A stretch of 64,000 bases of DNA from positions 62,001 through 126,000 of the forward strand of contig NZ_JASGBP010000007.1 of NCBI RefSeq assembly GCF_030053345.1. The letters run 5' to 3'. Under the pieces are notes generated by a model, which made no database searches, had not been told where the DNA came from, and was given only the letters and a program-made list of their open reading frames with translations. Source of the stretch: Flavobacterium sedimenticola (GTDB lineage Bacteria; Bacteroidota; Bacteroidia; Flavobacteriales; Flavobacteriaceae). Numbering within the stretch: the stretch's first letter is position 1; each line of letters opens with the position of its first letter. This document shows positions 48,022 through 58,254 of this stretch, in pieces. The position numbers and the translations under genes are program-made.

Positions 48022-49181
48022 TTAGTTAGCCTTTAAAAGTTCCTTTATTTTGGCTTCCATGGCATCATGCGGTAAATCGATACCTATGATTTTGCCCTTT
48101 TTATCTAAAAGAAATGTGGTTGGTAACAATGAAATTCCATATAGTTTAGCAATAGGATCTTCCATTTCTTTTAAGTTGGATATTTGCGGCCAAGTCAATC
48201 CGTCTTTGGCAATGGCTTGTTCCCATTTGGCTCGGTCATCATCCATGGAAATACTGATAATATTCAGTCCTTGGCTATGGTATTTTTGATACAACTTTAC
48301 AATCTCAGGATTGGCTTTCCGACAAGGCGGACACCAAGAAGCCCAAAAATCTAAAAGCGTTACTTTACCTAAATGGTCTTTTAGTGCAATTTGTTTTCCC
48401 TTAGGATCGGGTCCTGAAAAGGCAGGCGCTATTTGATTAACGACGAGGGTTGTCCCGCTGCTGGCTTTTTTTTTAAAGCATCAATGTTTTCTTTGATGGA
48501 TTTACCCGGTTTGGTTTTTTTCAAGCTTTCGTCTAACGCATTGTAATTGTCTTCAATATCCTTCGGAGTAAACTTCGGATTGCCGGCCATCATTTGCACA
48601 ATCAATACACTGATAAATGATTTAGGATGCGTTTTAGGATAACCAAAGGTATAATCGGTGATGTCTTTTTGAATGATATCATACTCTTTTCTTAGCTTGT
48701 TCAATGCAGCAGTATCATTATTTTTCTGCGCTTCTTCGATTGCGGTTCTGTTTTTCATTTGAAACTCCATTACTTTGCCTTGCAATCTCTTTTGAATTTT
48801 TTCCGATTCATTGTTGAATTTGGTAAACTCTTCGTTGCTGTAGGTTCCGCTGATTTTAGATTTTACCAAGCTGTCTTTGTTCACTTCCACATTGATTTCT
48901 CCGCCTTCTAAAATGATAGGAAGTTTTCCGTTGACTTTATCTATTTGAATAAAATGAATTTCAGGCTCATTGGTTTTTCCTTTGAATTCAAAAGCGCCAT
49001 CTACAATTTTCACCGTATCGATAGCGGCAAATCCCATTCCCATCGGACCTTGTTTTTCTAAAAATACCAAGCCGGTTTTCACACCTTTTACTTTTCCGGT
49101 AACAATATATTCGCCTTCAGCTAAATTTTTACACGAAAACACAGTAAAAGCTACGGCTACTAAAAGAATTAATTTTTTCAT
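48022..49181 (-). pseudogene. TlpA-like thioredoxin with DUF4369 N-domain, frameshifted at an A9 tract
   Basis: The first frame (49181 to 48429) gives a lipoprotein-like signal (AVAFTVFSCKN) and a DUF4369 domain ending IDALKKK, then 12 out-of-frame residues and a stop. The next frame continues at once with ASSGTTLVVNQIAPAF, then LLDFWASWCPPCRKANPEIV (the CPPC redox site), ISISMDDDRAKW and LLPTTFLLDKKGKIIG, to 48022. One more A in the A9 run (minus strand, near 48471) joins them into an ordinary envelope thiol-disulfide oxidoreductase of about 386 aa. It is either an indel error, slippage or a true mutation. Confidence 0.85.
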
Positions 49182-49261
49182 TTTTCTGTTTTAAATTTTA
49201 ACGTCTGCAAATGTATTTAAATTGCAATACTATACGAGTAAATTTTGGTTTTTTTTACGGT

Positions 49262-50674
49262 TTATTTTTTGGTAGACGGACATACAAATTGTGTACAAGG
49301 TACATTGGTTTGCTTGATGCCGTTCATTCCTTTTTCTACATTTATCATCTGATGAATACCTCGCGATTTAAGAATCGAAGCCATGATTACCGAACGATAA
49401 CCTCCGGCACAATGCAGGAAGAAAGGTTGATCTTTCGGAATACTTTGAAAATTTTCATTTACCGAATCCAGCGGAATGTTAACTGCATTTTCTACATGTT
49501 CAGCCTCATATTCTCCCGGTTTACGCACATCAATTACAAGGCTGTCTGAGGTTCTTTTGGCCGAAAATTCTTCCGGAGAAATAGAAGCAATACTATCGGT
49601 TTCAAATCCGGCGTTTACCCAAGCATCTATGCCGCCTTGCAGGTACCCCAAAACATGGTCAAACCCAACGCGGGAAAGTCGGGTAATGGTTTCCTCTTCT
49701 CGTCCTTCCGGGGTTACCAATACTAATTTTTGATGTACATCTTTCAGTAATGCACCTACCCATGGGGCGAAATTCCCCTGAATGCCGATAAAAATCGAGT
49801 TAGGGATATGGGCTTTCACGAAATCATTTTCATGACGAACATCTAAAACAATAACATCACCTTGGTTGGCAGCGGCTTCAAAAGCGGCAGGCGATAATGC
49901 GATGTTGCTTTTTTCGATGATAGTATCCAAACTTTCATACCCTTGAATGTTCATCAGTACGTTTTGAGGAAAATAGGCCGGAGGTGCTCCCAAGCCTTCT
50001 AAAAGTTCTTTTATAAATTCTTCCTTGCTCATATCCGCACGCAAGGCATAGTTGGTTTTCTTCTGATTGCCTAAAGTATCCGTAGTTTCTTTGCTCATAT
50101 TTTTGCCGCAAGCACTTCCGGCACCGTGACTCGGATATACAATTAAGTCATCGTTCAATGGCATGATTTTATGGCGTAATGAATCGTAAAGATAAGAGGC
50201 TAATTTTTCCTGAGTTAATTCTTCGGTTAATGCTTGAGCCAAATCAGGTCGGCCCACATCACCTATAAATAGAGTGTCGCCTGTAATAATGCCATGTGGT
50301 TTTCCGTTTTCATCGGTCAGCAAGTAACAAGTGCTTTCTAAGGTATGACCCGGAGTGTGAATGGCTTTTACGGTGTAACGGCCTACTTTGAATTCCTGAT
50401 TATCGGTAGCAATAATGGCTTTAAAATGTGGCGTGGCAGTTGGTCCGTATACTATAGCACCACCACTTTTTTGAGCCAAATCTAAATGACCGGATACAAA
50501 ATCAGCATGAAAATGCGTTTCAAAAATGTACTTTATTTTGGCGTTATCTTTGGCTGCTTTATCTAAATACGGTTGTACTTCGCGTAGCGGATCAAAAATG
50601 GCGGCTTCCCCATTATCTTCTAAATAATAGGCTGCTTGAGCAATGCATCCGGTATATATTTGTTCAATTTTCAT
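49262..50674 (-). CDS. MBL-fold hydrolase with two rhodanese domains (persulfide dioxygenase-like)
   Basis: 470 aa. The metallo-beta-lactamase domain (1-250) has THFHADFVSGH (the THxHxDH-like zinc motif), AIHTPGHTLEST, GDTLFIGDVGRPDLA and YPSHGAGSACG, as in ETHE1/BLH persulfide dioxygenases. Two rhodanese domains follow. The first (DVRHENDFVKAHIPNSIFI) has TPEGREEE where Cys would be, so it looks inactive. The second has the active loop HCAGGYRS with Cys. It probably processes glutathione- or protein-bound persulfide. A sulfite exporter-like gene lies 63 bp upstream on the same strand. Confidence 0.92.
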   Translation of the reverse strand: MKIEQIYTGCIAQAAYYLEDNGEAAIFDPLREVQPYLDKAAKDNAKIKYIFETHFHADFVSGHLDLAQKSGGAIVYGPTATPHFKAIIATDNQEFKVGRYTVKAIHTPGHTLESTCYLLTDENGKPHGIITGDTLFIGDVGRPDLAQALTEELTQEKLASYLYDSLRHKIMPLNDDLIVYPSHGAGSACGKNMSKETTDTLGNQKKTNYALRADMSKEEFIKELLEGLGAPPAYFPQNVLMNIQGYESLDTIIEKSNIALSPAAFEAAANQGDVIVLDVRHENDFVKAHIPNSIFIGIQGNFAPWVGALLKDVHQKLVLVTPEGREEETITRLSRVGFDHVLGYLQGGIDAWVNAGFETDSIASISPEEFSAKRTSDSLVIDVRKPGEYEAEHVENAVNIPLDSVNENFQSIPKDQPFFLHCAGGYRSVIMASILKSRGIHQMINVEKGMNGIKQTNVPCTQFVCPSTKK

Positions 50675-50737
50675 AGTAAAATGGTTTGTACAAAAGTAAC
50701 GATAAGATAAACAATACTATTTTGAATTTGGAATACT

Positions 50738-51523
50738 TTATGAAAAAACTTCTTTGTAAAAAATAAAGAAAGCCATCACTAAGATAAACAGGGCGAATAT
50801 TTTCTTGAGCAGTTTTTCATTAATATATTTTTGAACATACAAGCCGATAAATATCCCAATGACAGATAAGCCGGTAAAAGACAATAAAAAAGGCCAGTCG
50901 ATTGTCATGGTTTGTACATCGCCTAAAAACCCTATCAGTGAATTGAGGGTAATTATCAGCAAAGAAGTACCGATAGCTTTTTTAATAGTCAGTTGTGCCA
51001 ATCGCATCAGGGCCGGAATAATTAAAAAGCCACCACCGGCACCAATTAAACCGATTAAGACACCTACCAAAAATAATTTTAAAAGGGTGAAAAAAGGATG
51101 CTTGGTTTTGGTCACGGTTGTATCAGTATCTTTTTTGAGCATTGCTACTGCGGCCCAAAACATCACCACAGCGAACAATAACATCACCAAAGTGCTTTTC
51201 GTGAATTGAAAAGAAGCAAAATAAAATACCGGATCAGGTATGGCCGGCACGATAAACTTTCGGGTAAGATAAACCCCAATGACCGAGGGAACGGCAAATT
51301 GTAATGCGGTTTTGGGTGCTACCAATCCTTTTTTGAAATTTTGAAAAGTTCCGAAAGCCGAAGTAGTCCCTACAATAAACAAGGAATAGGCCGTAGCAAT
51401 TACCGGATTGAGACTCAGCAGATATACCAATATCGGAACTGTTAAGATGGAACCACCACCGCCGGTGATTCCCAATACCAAACCAATACAAAAGGCTCCG
51501 ATGTAACCAAAAAACTCAAACAT
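50738..51523 (-). CDS. TauE/SafE family (sulfite/sulfur compound) membrane transporter
   Basis: 261 aa with eight predicted membrane helices in two related halves: GITGGGGSILTVPILVYLLSLNPVIATAYSL and its counterpart GLIGAGGGFLIIPALMRLAQLTIKKAIGTSL, the TauE signature with Gly-rich loops. Members export sulfite, sulfoacetate or sulfide-derived species. Placed just before the MBL-rhodanese gene, it forms a sulfur-oxidation/export pair, in line with release of the sulfite made by a persulfide dioxygenase. Confidence 0.92.
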   Translation of the reverse strand: MFEFFGYIGAFCIGLVLGITGGGGSILTVPILVYLLSLNPVIATAYSLFIVGTTSAFGTFQNFKKGLVAPKTALQFAVPSVIGVYLTRKFIVPAIPDPVFYFASFQFTKSTLVMLLFAVVMFWAAVAMLKKDTDTTVTKTKHPFFTLLKLFLVGVLIGLIGAGGGFLIIPALMRLAQLTIKKAIGTSLLIITLNSLIGFLGDVQTMTIDWPFLLSFTGLSVIGIFIGLYVQKYINEKLLKKIFALFILVMAFFIFYKEVFS

Positions 51524-51760
51524 TAGGATTGCTTATAATCAAAGTAAAAGTAATGCATTTCTATTTATTATCAGCATTCTCAACCTAGTTGCGTGCAAAA
51601 ATATGTGTTTTAACATCATATAGTAAATTTCTTCTAACGGCGACAAATAATTTAAGTTTTTTCTTTAAAAATAAAGTAGAAGCGTTAATTAACATTTATA
51701 AAAAATATAAAATTTCTGTAATTATGGGGCTTATCAATACATTTGACAAAATTTCAATTA

Positions 51761-53722
51761 ATGCTCAAAAAATTATTTTTTTGGCTGTTGATGGCGTCCA
51801 CATCAATTGCCCAGTCTCAAGTGCTTATTAATGAATTCGATTCAGATACGCCCAGTACCGATGATAAAGAATTTATAGAAATCAAATCGGCCACTCCTTT
51901 CTTTTCCCTGAATGGCTATGTTCTTGTATTTTTTAACGGTACCGGTTCTTTGGCCGACAAGAGTTATTATACGATTAGTCTCAATGGCTTAACTACCGAT
52001 GCCAATGGTTTGGTTGTGGTAGGAAACAATTTAGTGTCTCCGGTTCCGGAACGTATTTTTAACAATAGCAGCATCCAAAATGGTCCGGATGGGGTAGGTT
52101 TGTATTTGGGTTCTACTTCCGATTTTCCTTTAAATACGACTGCGACTACCACTAATTTGGTAGATGCTTTGGTGCATTCCAATAATAATACACAGGCTTC
52201 ATCGCTGCAAACTTTATTAGGTGTAACTACTCAGGTGAATGAAAACGCAAACAGTCAGGGAACCACACAATCGATTCAGCGTAAAAGCGACGGTACTTGG
52301 GAGGTAAAAGCGCCAACCCCGGGAGCGCTTAATGACGGAAGCGGAATTGTTTTTAACGGTATAACCATTACGGTAAACACGGCTCATAAAAATGAGGGCA
52401 GTAGCTTTCCGATTACGTTTACCACGCAAACTAATGTGACTTCCGATTTGACTTTTACTTTTACACTTAATAGCGGCTCATTTACGAATGCCGACTTTAC
52501 CGGAAACACTACTGTTTTGATTCCGTCCGGCACCAACACATTTACCACTACGATTACATTGGTTGACGACACCATTGACGAAGGCGATGAGGTTTTACGC
52601 ATCAGGTTTGGGACCTTACCTTCGGGTTTTATTCGCTTAAACGATAATATTGATATTCGTGTGGTGGATAATGATTTTACGACACTTCCTTTCGGAACGC
52701 CTTTAAATCCGACTTACGGGAACGTGACCAGTACGGCTCCGGCCGGTTACTATGACGCTATTGAAGGATTATCGGGCGCGGCATTAAAACAAGCTTTGCA
52801 AGGCATTATTGCCAACCCCTCAGTCGTTCGGGCGCACAGTTACGGTGATGTTACCGATATTTTGAAAGTAGCCGATCAGAATCCGCTTAACAGCAACCAG
52901 GTTTGGTTAATGTATGTGGAAACTCCCCGAGCCAAATTGGATTTTCAAAGTACGTCCAGTAATGTAGGTTCCTGGAACCGAGAACATATTTATCCGCAAT
53001 CGCGCGGCGGATTTGCCAATGCAACTTCCGATATTCCCGATGGTATCAATGTTTGGGCGGCTACCGGTCCCGATGATATTGCCGCCGGTCATGGTGATTC
53101 GCACCACATTCGTGCCGAAGATGGACCTGAAAATACGTCACGCAGTAATAAAGATTACGGTTTAACCGGATACAATGGGCCTAACGGTACACAAGGCTCT
53201 TGGAAAGGCGATGTGGCTCGTTCTATTTTTTACATGGCGGTTCGCTATAATGCTTTGAGTGTGGTGAATGGCGATTTACCGGATAGTACTGTAGGACAGT
53301 TGGGTGATTTGGCTTCGTTGTTGACATGGAATGTTACCGATCCGAGAGATGATTTTGAAATGAATCGCAACAATTACATTTACACCTGGCAAATGAATCG
53401 CAATCCCTTTATTGATTATCCCAACTTAGCCGATTACATTTGGGGTTCACACGCCGGAGAACCTTGGTTTTCTTCGTTAGCTGTGGCACCTAATGACATG
53501 TTGCGTTTTGCTTTATATCCGAATCCGACTTACGGCAGCTTTACCGTGTCGGGGATTCATGAGGCCGGTGTTTTGGAACTTTACAATACTATGGGTGTGA
53601 AGGTTTTTGAACAGTCATTTACGGGCGAAAGTCGTTTTGAGGTGAAAGTATCGGCCGGAATTTATTTGGCCAAAGTAATCAGCAACAACCGTTCGGCTGT
53701 CCAAAAGATAGTAGTGCAATAG
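51761..53722 (+). CDS. Secreted endonuclease I with lamin-tail and T9SS sorting domains
   Basis: 653 aa from MLKKLFFWLLMASTSIAQSQ, a signal peptide (the frame opens 18 bp earlier). Domains: lamin-tail domain (VLINEFDSDTPSTDDKEFIEI, 20-190), a Calx-beta-like region (200-310: TAHKNEGSSFPITF, DDTIDEGDEVLRI), then endonuclease I with NREHIYPQSRG (catalytic His, metal site) and GDSHHIRAED. The last 75 residues (LYPNPTYGSFTVSG ... VVQ) are a type A type IX secretion C-terminal domain. It digests extracellular DNA or RNA for nutrients. Confidence 0.93.
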   Translation: MLKKLFFWLLMASTSIAQSQVLINEFDSDTPSTDDKEFIEIKSATPFFSLNGYVLVFFNGTGSLADKSYYTISLNGLTTDANGLVVVGNNLVSPVPERIFNNSSIQNGPDGVGLYLGSTSDFPLNTTATTTNLVDALVHSNNNTQASSLQTLLGVTTQVNENANSQGTTQSIQRKSDGTWEVKAPTPGALNDGSGIVFNGITITVNTAHKNEGSSFPITFTTQTNVTSDLTFTFTLNSGSFTNADFTGNTTVLIPSGTNTFTTTITLVDDTIDEGDEVLRIRFGTLPSGFIRLNDNIDIRVVDNDFTTLPFGTPLNPTYGNVTSTAPAGYYDAIEGLSGAALKQALQGIIANPSVVRAHSYGDVTDILKVADQNPLNSNQVWLMYVETPRAKLDFQSTSSNVGSWNREHIYPQSRGGFANATSDIPDGINVWAATGPDDIAAGHGDSHHIRAEDGPENTSRSNKDYGLTGYNGPNGTQGSWKGDVARSIFYMAVRYNALSVVNGDLPDSTVGQLGDLASLLTWNVTDPRDDFEMNRNNYIYTWQMNRNPFIDYPNLADYIWGSHAGEPWFSSLAVAPNDMLRFALYPNPTYGSFTVSGIHEAGVLELYNTMGVKVFEQSFTGESRFEVKVSAGIYLAKVISNNRSAVQKIVVQ

Positions 53723-53738
53723 TTTGTTTGGAAAGATA

Positions 53739-53770
53739 AAAAAAGCCTGTTGATTCCAACAGGCTTTTTT
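53739..53770. terminator. Bidirectional terminator
   Basis: A 14-bp stem (AAAAAAGCCTGTTG / CAACAGGCTTTTTT) with 4-nt loop between convergent genes. It overlaps the stop codon of the kinase gene by a few bases. Confidence 0.92.
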
Positions 53771-55736
53771 ATTTGAAGAAAATGGTAAACGTAGTACCTT
53801 TATTCACTTCACTTTGTGTTTCTATGCGACCTCCCATGGCATCAATCTGATTTTTAGAGATAAAAAGGCCAATACCTTTGGCGTCCGGATTGCTGTTGAA
53901 GGTTTTGTACATACCGAACAGATTGTCGCCGTTCTTTTTCAAATCAATTCCAATACCGTTATCGGCTATGGTTAAAGCTTTATTTTTTTCATTATATGTA
54001 ATGGAAATCATCGGCTTTCGGTCGGGATGACTGTAGCGAACGGCATTCGATATAAAATTGTGCAGTATGCTTTCTAAGTAGGCTGCGTTGTAGGTGATTT
54101 GAATGTGTGGCGGCACTAAGTTTTCTACGGTAGCCTCTTTATCTTGTATTTGTTTGTTCAGTACAGCAATACTTCTTTCTATAAAATGATGCAGGTTTAA
54201 ACTTTCGATGGTCAGGTTGATATTGGTTCGGATGTTGACTACTTCATTCAGATTTCGCATCGTTTCGTCGAGCGATTTGGAAACTCTCTTGAGCAAATCG
54301 ACCATTTCTTCTTGCTCTTCCTGAGTTTTTACGCCTTCCATCAGATTTGAAATCAATTCGATGTTGCTGGTATGCGATCTCAAATTATGCGAAACGATAT
54401 ACGAAAAGTTGAGTAATCGTTTGTTTTGTTCCGAAACCAATTCAAAAGAACGATTGAGCTCTTCTTCCGCTTTTTTCTTATCGGTTATGTCTTCAACGAT
54501 GGCAATGTGATTTAATACGGTATTATTTTCTTTCCACAATACCGCTACAATCAGATTCACCCAAACAATATTTCCGTTTTTGTGGATGTATCTTTTTTCC
54601 ATCCAAAAATCTTTAATCGCACCGCTTTTGATTTTTTCCATGTTGTCCAAGTCGGCTTGCAAATCATCAGGATAGGTAATGTCTTGAAAACTCAACTGTA
54701 AAAGTTCATCGGTAGTGTAACCCACGATGCGGGCATATTCTTTATTAATCGTGATAAAATGACCGGTGGCCGTGTCAATTTTAGCAATGCCTACCGGAGC
54801 CTGATCGACAATGGCACTGAACTCGGCTTCGCGTTTGATGATTTTTTGAGTTTGAATCTCAATTAATTTCTGCAATTCGGCGGGCTTTTTTAAAATACTG
54901 GTAATCCACAACCCGGCTATAAAGGAAAGTAATAATCCCAAGGAAATAGAAGTGTAAAGCTGATTTATAATGCTGTTTTGATTTCGGGGAATGAGGTACA
55001 ATTTCCAATCACCATCGGGGATATGAACCATCAAATAGGATTTCTTTTTCATACTGGTTCGATGCGGCAGAAAAAATTCTTCTTTACCGGTAGTTGGGTT
55101 GGTTTTGGAAAATTGAAAGTAATACTTAGTATCGTCAATCGTATTCAAACCGGATTCTCGGATTAACGTCTCCAAATGAATAACCACCGCTGAAAATCCC
55201 CAAAATCGGTTGTTTTTATACACCGGTAAACGCCCTACAACACCTAAGCCACCTTGTTTTAATTTGAGTGGCCCGGCAAAGTACATTAATTTTGAGTTCA
55301 CCGATTTTTGAGCTTCCAATTTTACATAAGGCGTATTGAGAATGTCGTAATCGATAGCGGCTTTGTTCTCTTCGTAAGGGTAAACGTATTTGATAACTCC
55401 GTTCGGGACTAATTGAACCGCATCAATGGCTTTGTTTTTATCGACTAATTCCGCCCCAATTTTTTCAAAATTTTCGGGTTTCCCTTCGTCATTAATGGTC
55501 ATGGCCAATGTTAAGGCACACGTGTAACTGTTTTTTAAAACTTGCTCAAAATTTTGCTGAACGACATTGAGAATGTTTGACATTTCCCTACGTTCATTTT
55601 CTTTTACCACTTCATAGCGCAACTTTATCACTACACTTACTAAAGCGAGTGTGATGATGAAAACGACAACACCGGAAGTGGCAGGTCTCTTTAAAAACCA
55701 ATGCGATATCTTTTTCAAACTGTCTTTGAAGTTCAT
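53769..55736 (-). CDS. CHASE-PAS sensor histidine kinase
   Basis: 655 aa. Membrane helix 1 (about 20-40) and helix 2 (about 265-285) bracket a periplasmic CHASE domain (DKNKAIDAVQLVPNGVIKYVYPYEENKAAI, GGLGVVGRLPVYKNNRFWGFSAVVI). A PAS/PAC domain follows at 300-425 (VGYTTDELLQLSFQDITYPDD, RYIHKNGNIVWV). The DHp-like His is in YIVSHNLRSHTSNIE and the HATPase_c has N, G1 (IADNGIGIDLKKNG) and G2 (AKGIGLFISK) boxes. The short HxLRxH DHp is the Bacteroidetes type. No response regulator is adjacent. Confidence 0.92.
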   Translation of the reverse strand: MNFKDSLKKISHWFLKRPATSGVVVFIITLALVSVVIKLRYEVVKENERREMSNILNVVQQNFEQVLKNSYTCALTLAMTINDEGKPENFEKIGAELVDKNKAIDAVQLVPNGVIKYVYPYEENKAAIDYDILNTPYVKLEAQKSVNSKLMYFAGPLKLKQGGLGVVGRLPVYKNNRFWGFSAVVIHLETLIRESGLNTIDDTKYYFQFSKTNPTTGKEEFFLPHRTSMKKKSYLMVHIPDGDWKLYLIPRNQNSIINQLYTSISLGLLLSFIAGLWITSILKKPAELQKLIEIQTQKIIKREAEFSAIVDQAPVGIAKIDTATGHFITINKEYARIVGYTTDELLQLSFQDITYPDDLQADLDNMEKIKSGAIKDFWMEKRYIHKNGNIVWVNLIVAVLWKENNTVLNHIAIVEDITDKKKAEEELNRSFELVSEQNKRLLNFSYIVSHNLRSHTSNIELISNLMEGVKTQEEQEEMVDLLKRVSKSLDETMRNLNEVVNIRTNINLTIESLNLHHFIERSIAVLNKQIQDKEATVENLVPPHIQITYNAAYLESILHNFISNAVRYSHPDRKPMISITYNEKNKALTIADNGIGIDLKKNGDNLFGMYKTFNSNPDAKGIGLFISKNQIDAMGGRIETQSEVNKGTTFTIFFK

Positions 55737-55819
55737 ATAGGGTTGGTTTTATTTTTTCAAAAAGGAATTGCCAGGTTTATGTTTTGACATTTTGAAATTT
55801 TACTACTCGTAAAAATACA

Positions 55820-57220
55820 TTATTTCCCAATACAAAAGTTAGCAAAAATATTGCCCAGAAGCTCATCATTAGTAACTTCCCCGGTAATCTCGCCAAAATA
55901 ATACAAAGCTTGTTTGATGTCGATGGCCATTAAATCTGAGGATAATCCCGATTGTAAGCCAAACTGTACTTTTTGGATTTCTTCTAACGCTTTGAGTAAC
56001 GAATCATAATGACGTGTATTGGTGACGATGGTTTCGTTATTCCGCAGAGCACCGGTATTAACAAACGAGAGCAATTGGTCTTTTAGGCTCTCAATACCGG
56101 TATTGGTTTTGGCTGAAATGGTTTCAAGTTTTACGTTTACTGCTTCAAGTTGCTTACGGATGTTCTCGATTTCTGCTTTTGAAATTAAATCAATCTTATT
56201 GATAACTACAATCAAAGGTTTTAGGGGAAACTGATTTTTAATTTTTTCGATTTCAATTATAAATTCTGAACTTGAAACCTGAAACTTTACACTTTCAAAC
56301 AGATATAGTACTACCTGCGCCTGTTCGATTTTCTCAAAAGTTTTTTTGATGCCGATGCTTTCCACCACGTCTTTGGTTTCGCGTATTCCGGCAGTATCAA
56401 TAAATCGGAAGCCGATACCGTTAATGACCAATTCGTCTTCTATGGTGTCGCGCGTAGTCCCGGCTATGTCCGAAACAATGGCGCGCTCTTCATTGAGCAA
56501 AGCATTGAGCAACGTTGACTTTCCCACGTTGGGCTCGCCAACAATGGCTACGGGAATACCGTTTTTAATTACGTTACCCACGGCAAATGAATCGATTAAG
56601 CGTTTGAGCACAAATTCGATTCGGTTTAACAGCTCTTTAAATTGAGTTCGGTCGGCAAATTCTACATCTTCTTCGGCAAAATCCAATTCGAGTTCAATAA
56701 GTGACGCAAAATTGAGTAACTCTGCTCTTAATTTGGCTATTTCATTGCTGAAACCGCCACGCATTTGTTGCATGGCAATTTGATGACTGGCTTCGTTATC
56801 CGAGGCAATCAAATCGGCCACGGCTTCGGCCTGTGACAAGTCGAGTTTGCCATTCAAAAAAGCCCTTAAGGTAAATTCACCCGCTTGCGCCATCTTACAC
56901 CCTTTTCGCAATAATAATTGAATGATTTGTTGCTGAATGAAAGTGGAACCGTGACAGGAAATTTCAATCACATCTTCACCGGTATAGGAATGCGGATTTT
57001 TAAAAACAGACAGTAATACTTGATCGTATATTTTACCGTCTTCGACAATATGACCTAAATGAATGGTATGGCTTTTTTGTTTCGCAACAGACTTTCCGGA
57101 AACCGATTGAAACACAGCATCGGCAATAGCAATCGCTTTTTGTCCCGACATCCGGATGACGGCAATAGCACCTGCACCTGATGGTGATGCTAATGCCACA
57201 ATAGTATCCTGCGCAATCAT
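55820..57220 (-). CDS. mnmE: tRNA uridine-5-carboxymethylaminomethyl(34) synthesis GTPase MnmE
   Basis: 466 aa, full length. The N-terminal folate-binding domain (TIVALASPSGAGAIAVIRMSG, SYTGEDVIEISCHG, KGCKMAQAGEFTLRAFLNGKLDLSQAEAV) precedes a G domain with G1 GEPNVGKSTLL, G3 DTAG and G4 NKID. The protein ends with the conserved FCIGK, whose Cys is part of the active site. With MnmG it modifies the wobble uridine of several tRNAs. It is monocistronic here; core genome. Confidence 0.98.
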   Translation of the reverse strand: MIAQDTIVALASPSGAGAIAVIRMSGQKAIAIADAVFQSVSGKSVAKQKSHTIHLGHIVEDGKIYDQVLLSVFKNPHSYTGEDVIEISCHGSTFIQQQIIQLLLRKGCKMAQAGEFTLRAFLNGKLDLSQAEAVADLIASDNEASHQIAMQQMRGGFSNEIAKLRAELLNFASLIELELDFAEEDVEFADRTQFKELLNRIEFVLKRLIDSFAVGNVIKNGIPVAIVGEPNVGKSTLLNALLNEERAIVSDIAGTTRDTIEDELVINGIGFRFIDTAGIRETKDVVESIGIKKTFEKIEQAQVVLYLFESVKFQVSSSEFIIEIEKIKNQFPLKPLIVVINKIDLISKAEIENIRKQLEAVNVKLETISAKTNTGIESLKDQLLSFVNTGALRNNETIVTNTRHYDSLLKALEEIQKVQFGLQSGLSSDLMAIDIKQALYYFGEITGEVTNDELLGNIFANFCIGK

Positions 57221-57367
57221 AGTATATTAAAATAGTTGGCAGCAAAGTTAAGAAAACTAAAGCAGAAATGATTTTATATTACATGGTCGTTAAATCCGTT
57301 AGAATCTGATAATTATCATCTTAAATCGTGATATAAAATGTAACTTTACGTTTTAAAGCTTCTCGGT

Positions 57368-58201
57368 ATGAAAAAATTTTTAGTTCCCTTAGACTTTTCT
57401 GAAACTTCAGATAACGCTTTTATATATGCTTTGGAGTTGGCCAAAATACTCAAAGCCGAATTGTTGTTGTTGCACACCTTTGAATTACCGGTCATTGAAA
57501 GTCAGATGATGCCAATAAACTATGCCACCATCTACGATAGTATTCAACTGACTAATTTTGATCATTTTAAAGAAAAACTACCACAGTTAAGGGCTATAGC
57601 CGAAGCCCATCATTTGGAGCATATAGCTATGAATCATATTTTGATGGATGGCGATTTGTTGGCTTCCATAAAGAAAGTGATTGCGCAGGAAAGTGTAGAT
57701 ATGGTGGTTATGGGAACCAATGGAGCCGAAGGATGGTTTGATAGTTTTATCGGAACCAATACCGGTTCGGTAATCAGTAATGTTTCGGTTCCTGTTTTGA
57801 GCGTGCCTATGGGTGCCCAATTTTCGAAAATAGAAAATATAGCGTTTACGACGCGATTCAGAAAAAAAGACATCGAAGCCTTGGTTAAACTATTGCTTTT
57901 TGCCAAAAAGATGAAAGCCAAAGTAAAATGCTTGTATGTAAAAACAGCCGACTCCGATGTGACTGCGGAAACGATTAAACGATGGCAGTCGCACTTTGAG
58001 GACGAACAACATTTACAGTTTCATATTATTCCGAATGAAAATGTCATCGAAACCATAGAAGACTTTTTGGTAAGTCAGGAAATCGATATTTTGGCGATGC
58101 TCACCTACAAGCGCAATTTTTTTGTCGAATTGTTTACGACCACTACAACACAACGATTGTCGTATCATGTGCAAACGCCGATTTTAGCGTTTCACGAATA
58201 A
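57368..58201 (+). CDS. Universal stress protein (tandem UspA domains)
   Basis: 277 aa, two Usp domains. The first (FLVPLDFSETSDNAFIYALELAK ... VDMVVMGTNGAEGWFDSFIGTNTGSVISNVSVPVLSVP) has the ATP-binding GxxG-x9-GS/T pattern. The second (150-277) is more degenerate and lacks a clear ATP loop. A perfect terminator follows. Such cytoplasmic proteins support survival under stress; the specific role is unknown. Confidence 0.93.
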   Translation: MKKFLVPLDFSETSDNAFIYALELAKILKAELLLLHTFELPVIESQMMPINYATIYDSIQLTNFDHFKEKLPQLRAIAEAHHLEHIAMNHILMDGDLLASIKKVIAQESVDMVVMGTNGAEGWFDSFIGTNTGSVISNVSVPVLSVPMGAQFSKIENIAFTTRFRKKDIEALVKLLLFAKKMKAKVKCLYVKTADSDVTAETIKRWQSHFEDEQHLQFHIIPNENVIETIEDFLVSQEIDILAMLTYKRNFFVELFTTTTTQRLSYHVQTPILAFHE

Positions 58202-58234
58202 AAAAAGCGTCTCATTTCAAATGAGACGCTTTTT
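58202..58234. terminator. Bidirectional terminator between usp and dnaN
   Basis: Stem AAAAAGCGTCTCAT / ATGAGACGCTTTTT with a short TTCAA loop; T runs on both strands. Confidence 0.92.
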
Positions 58235-58254
58235 CGGTATAAAGGTTAGTTTTT

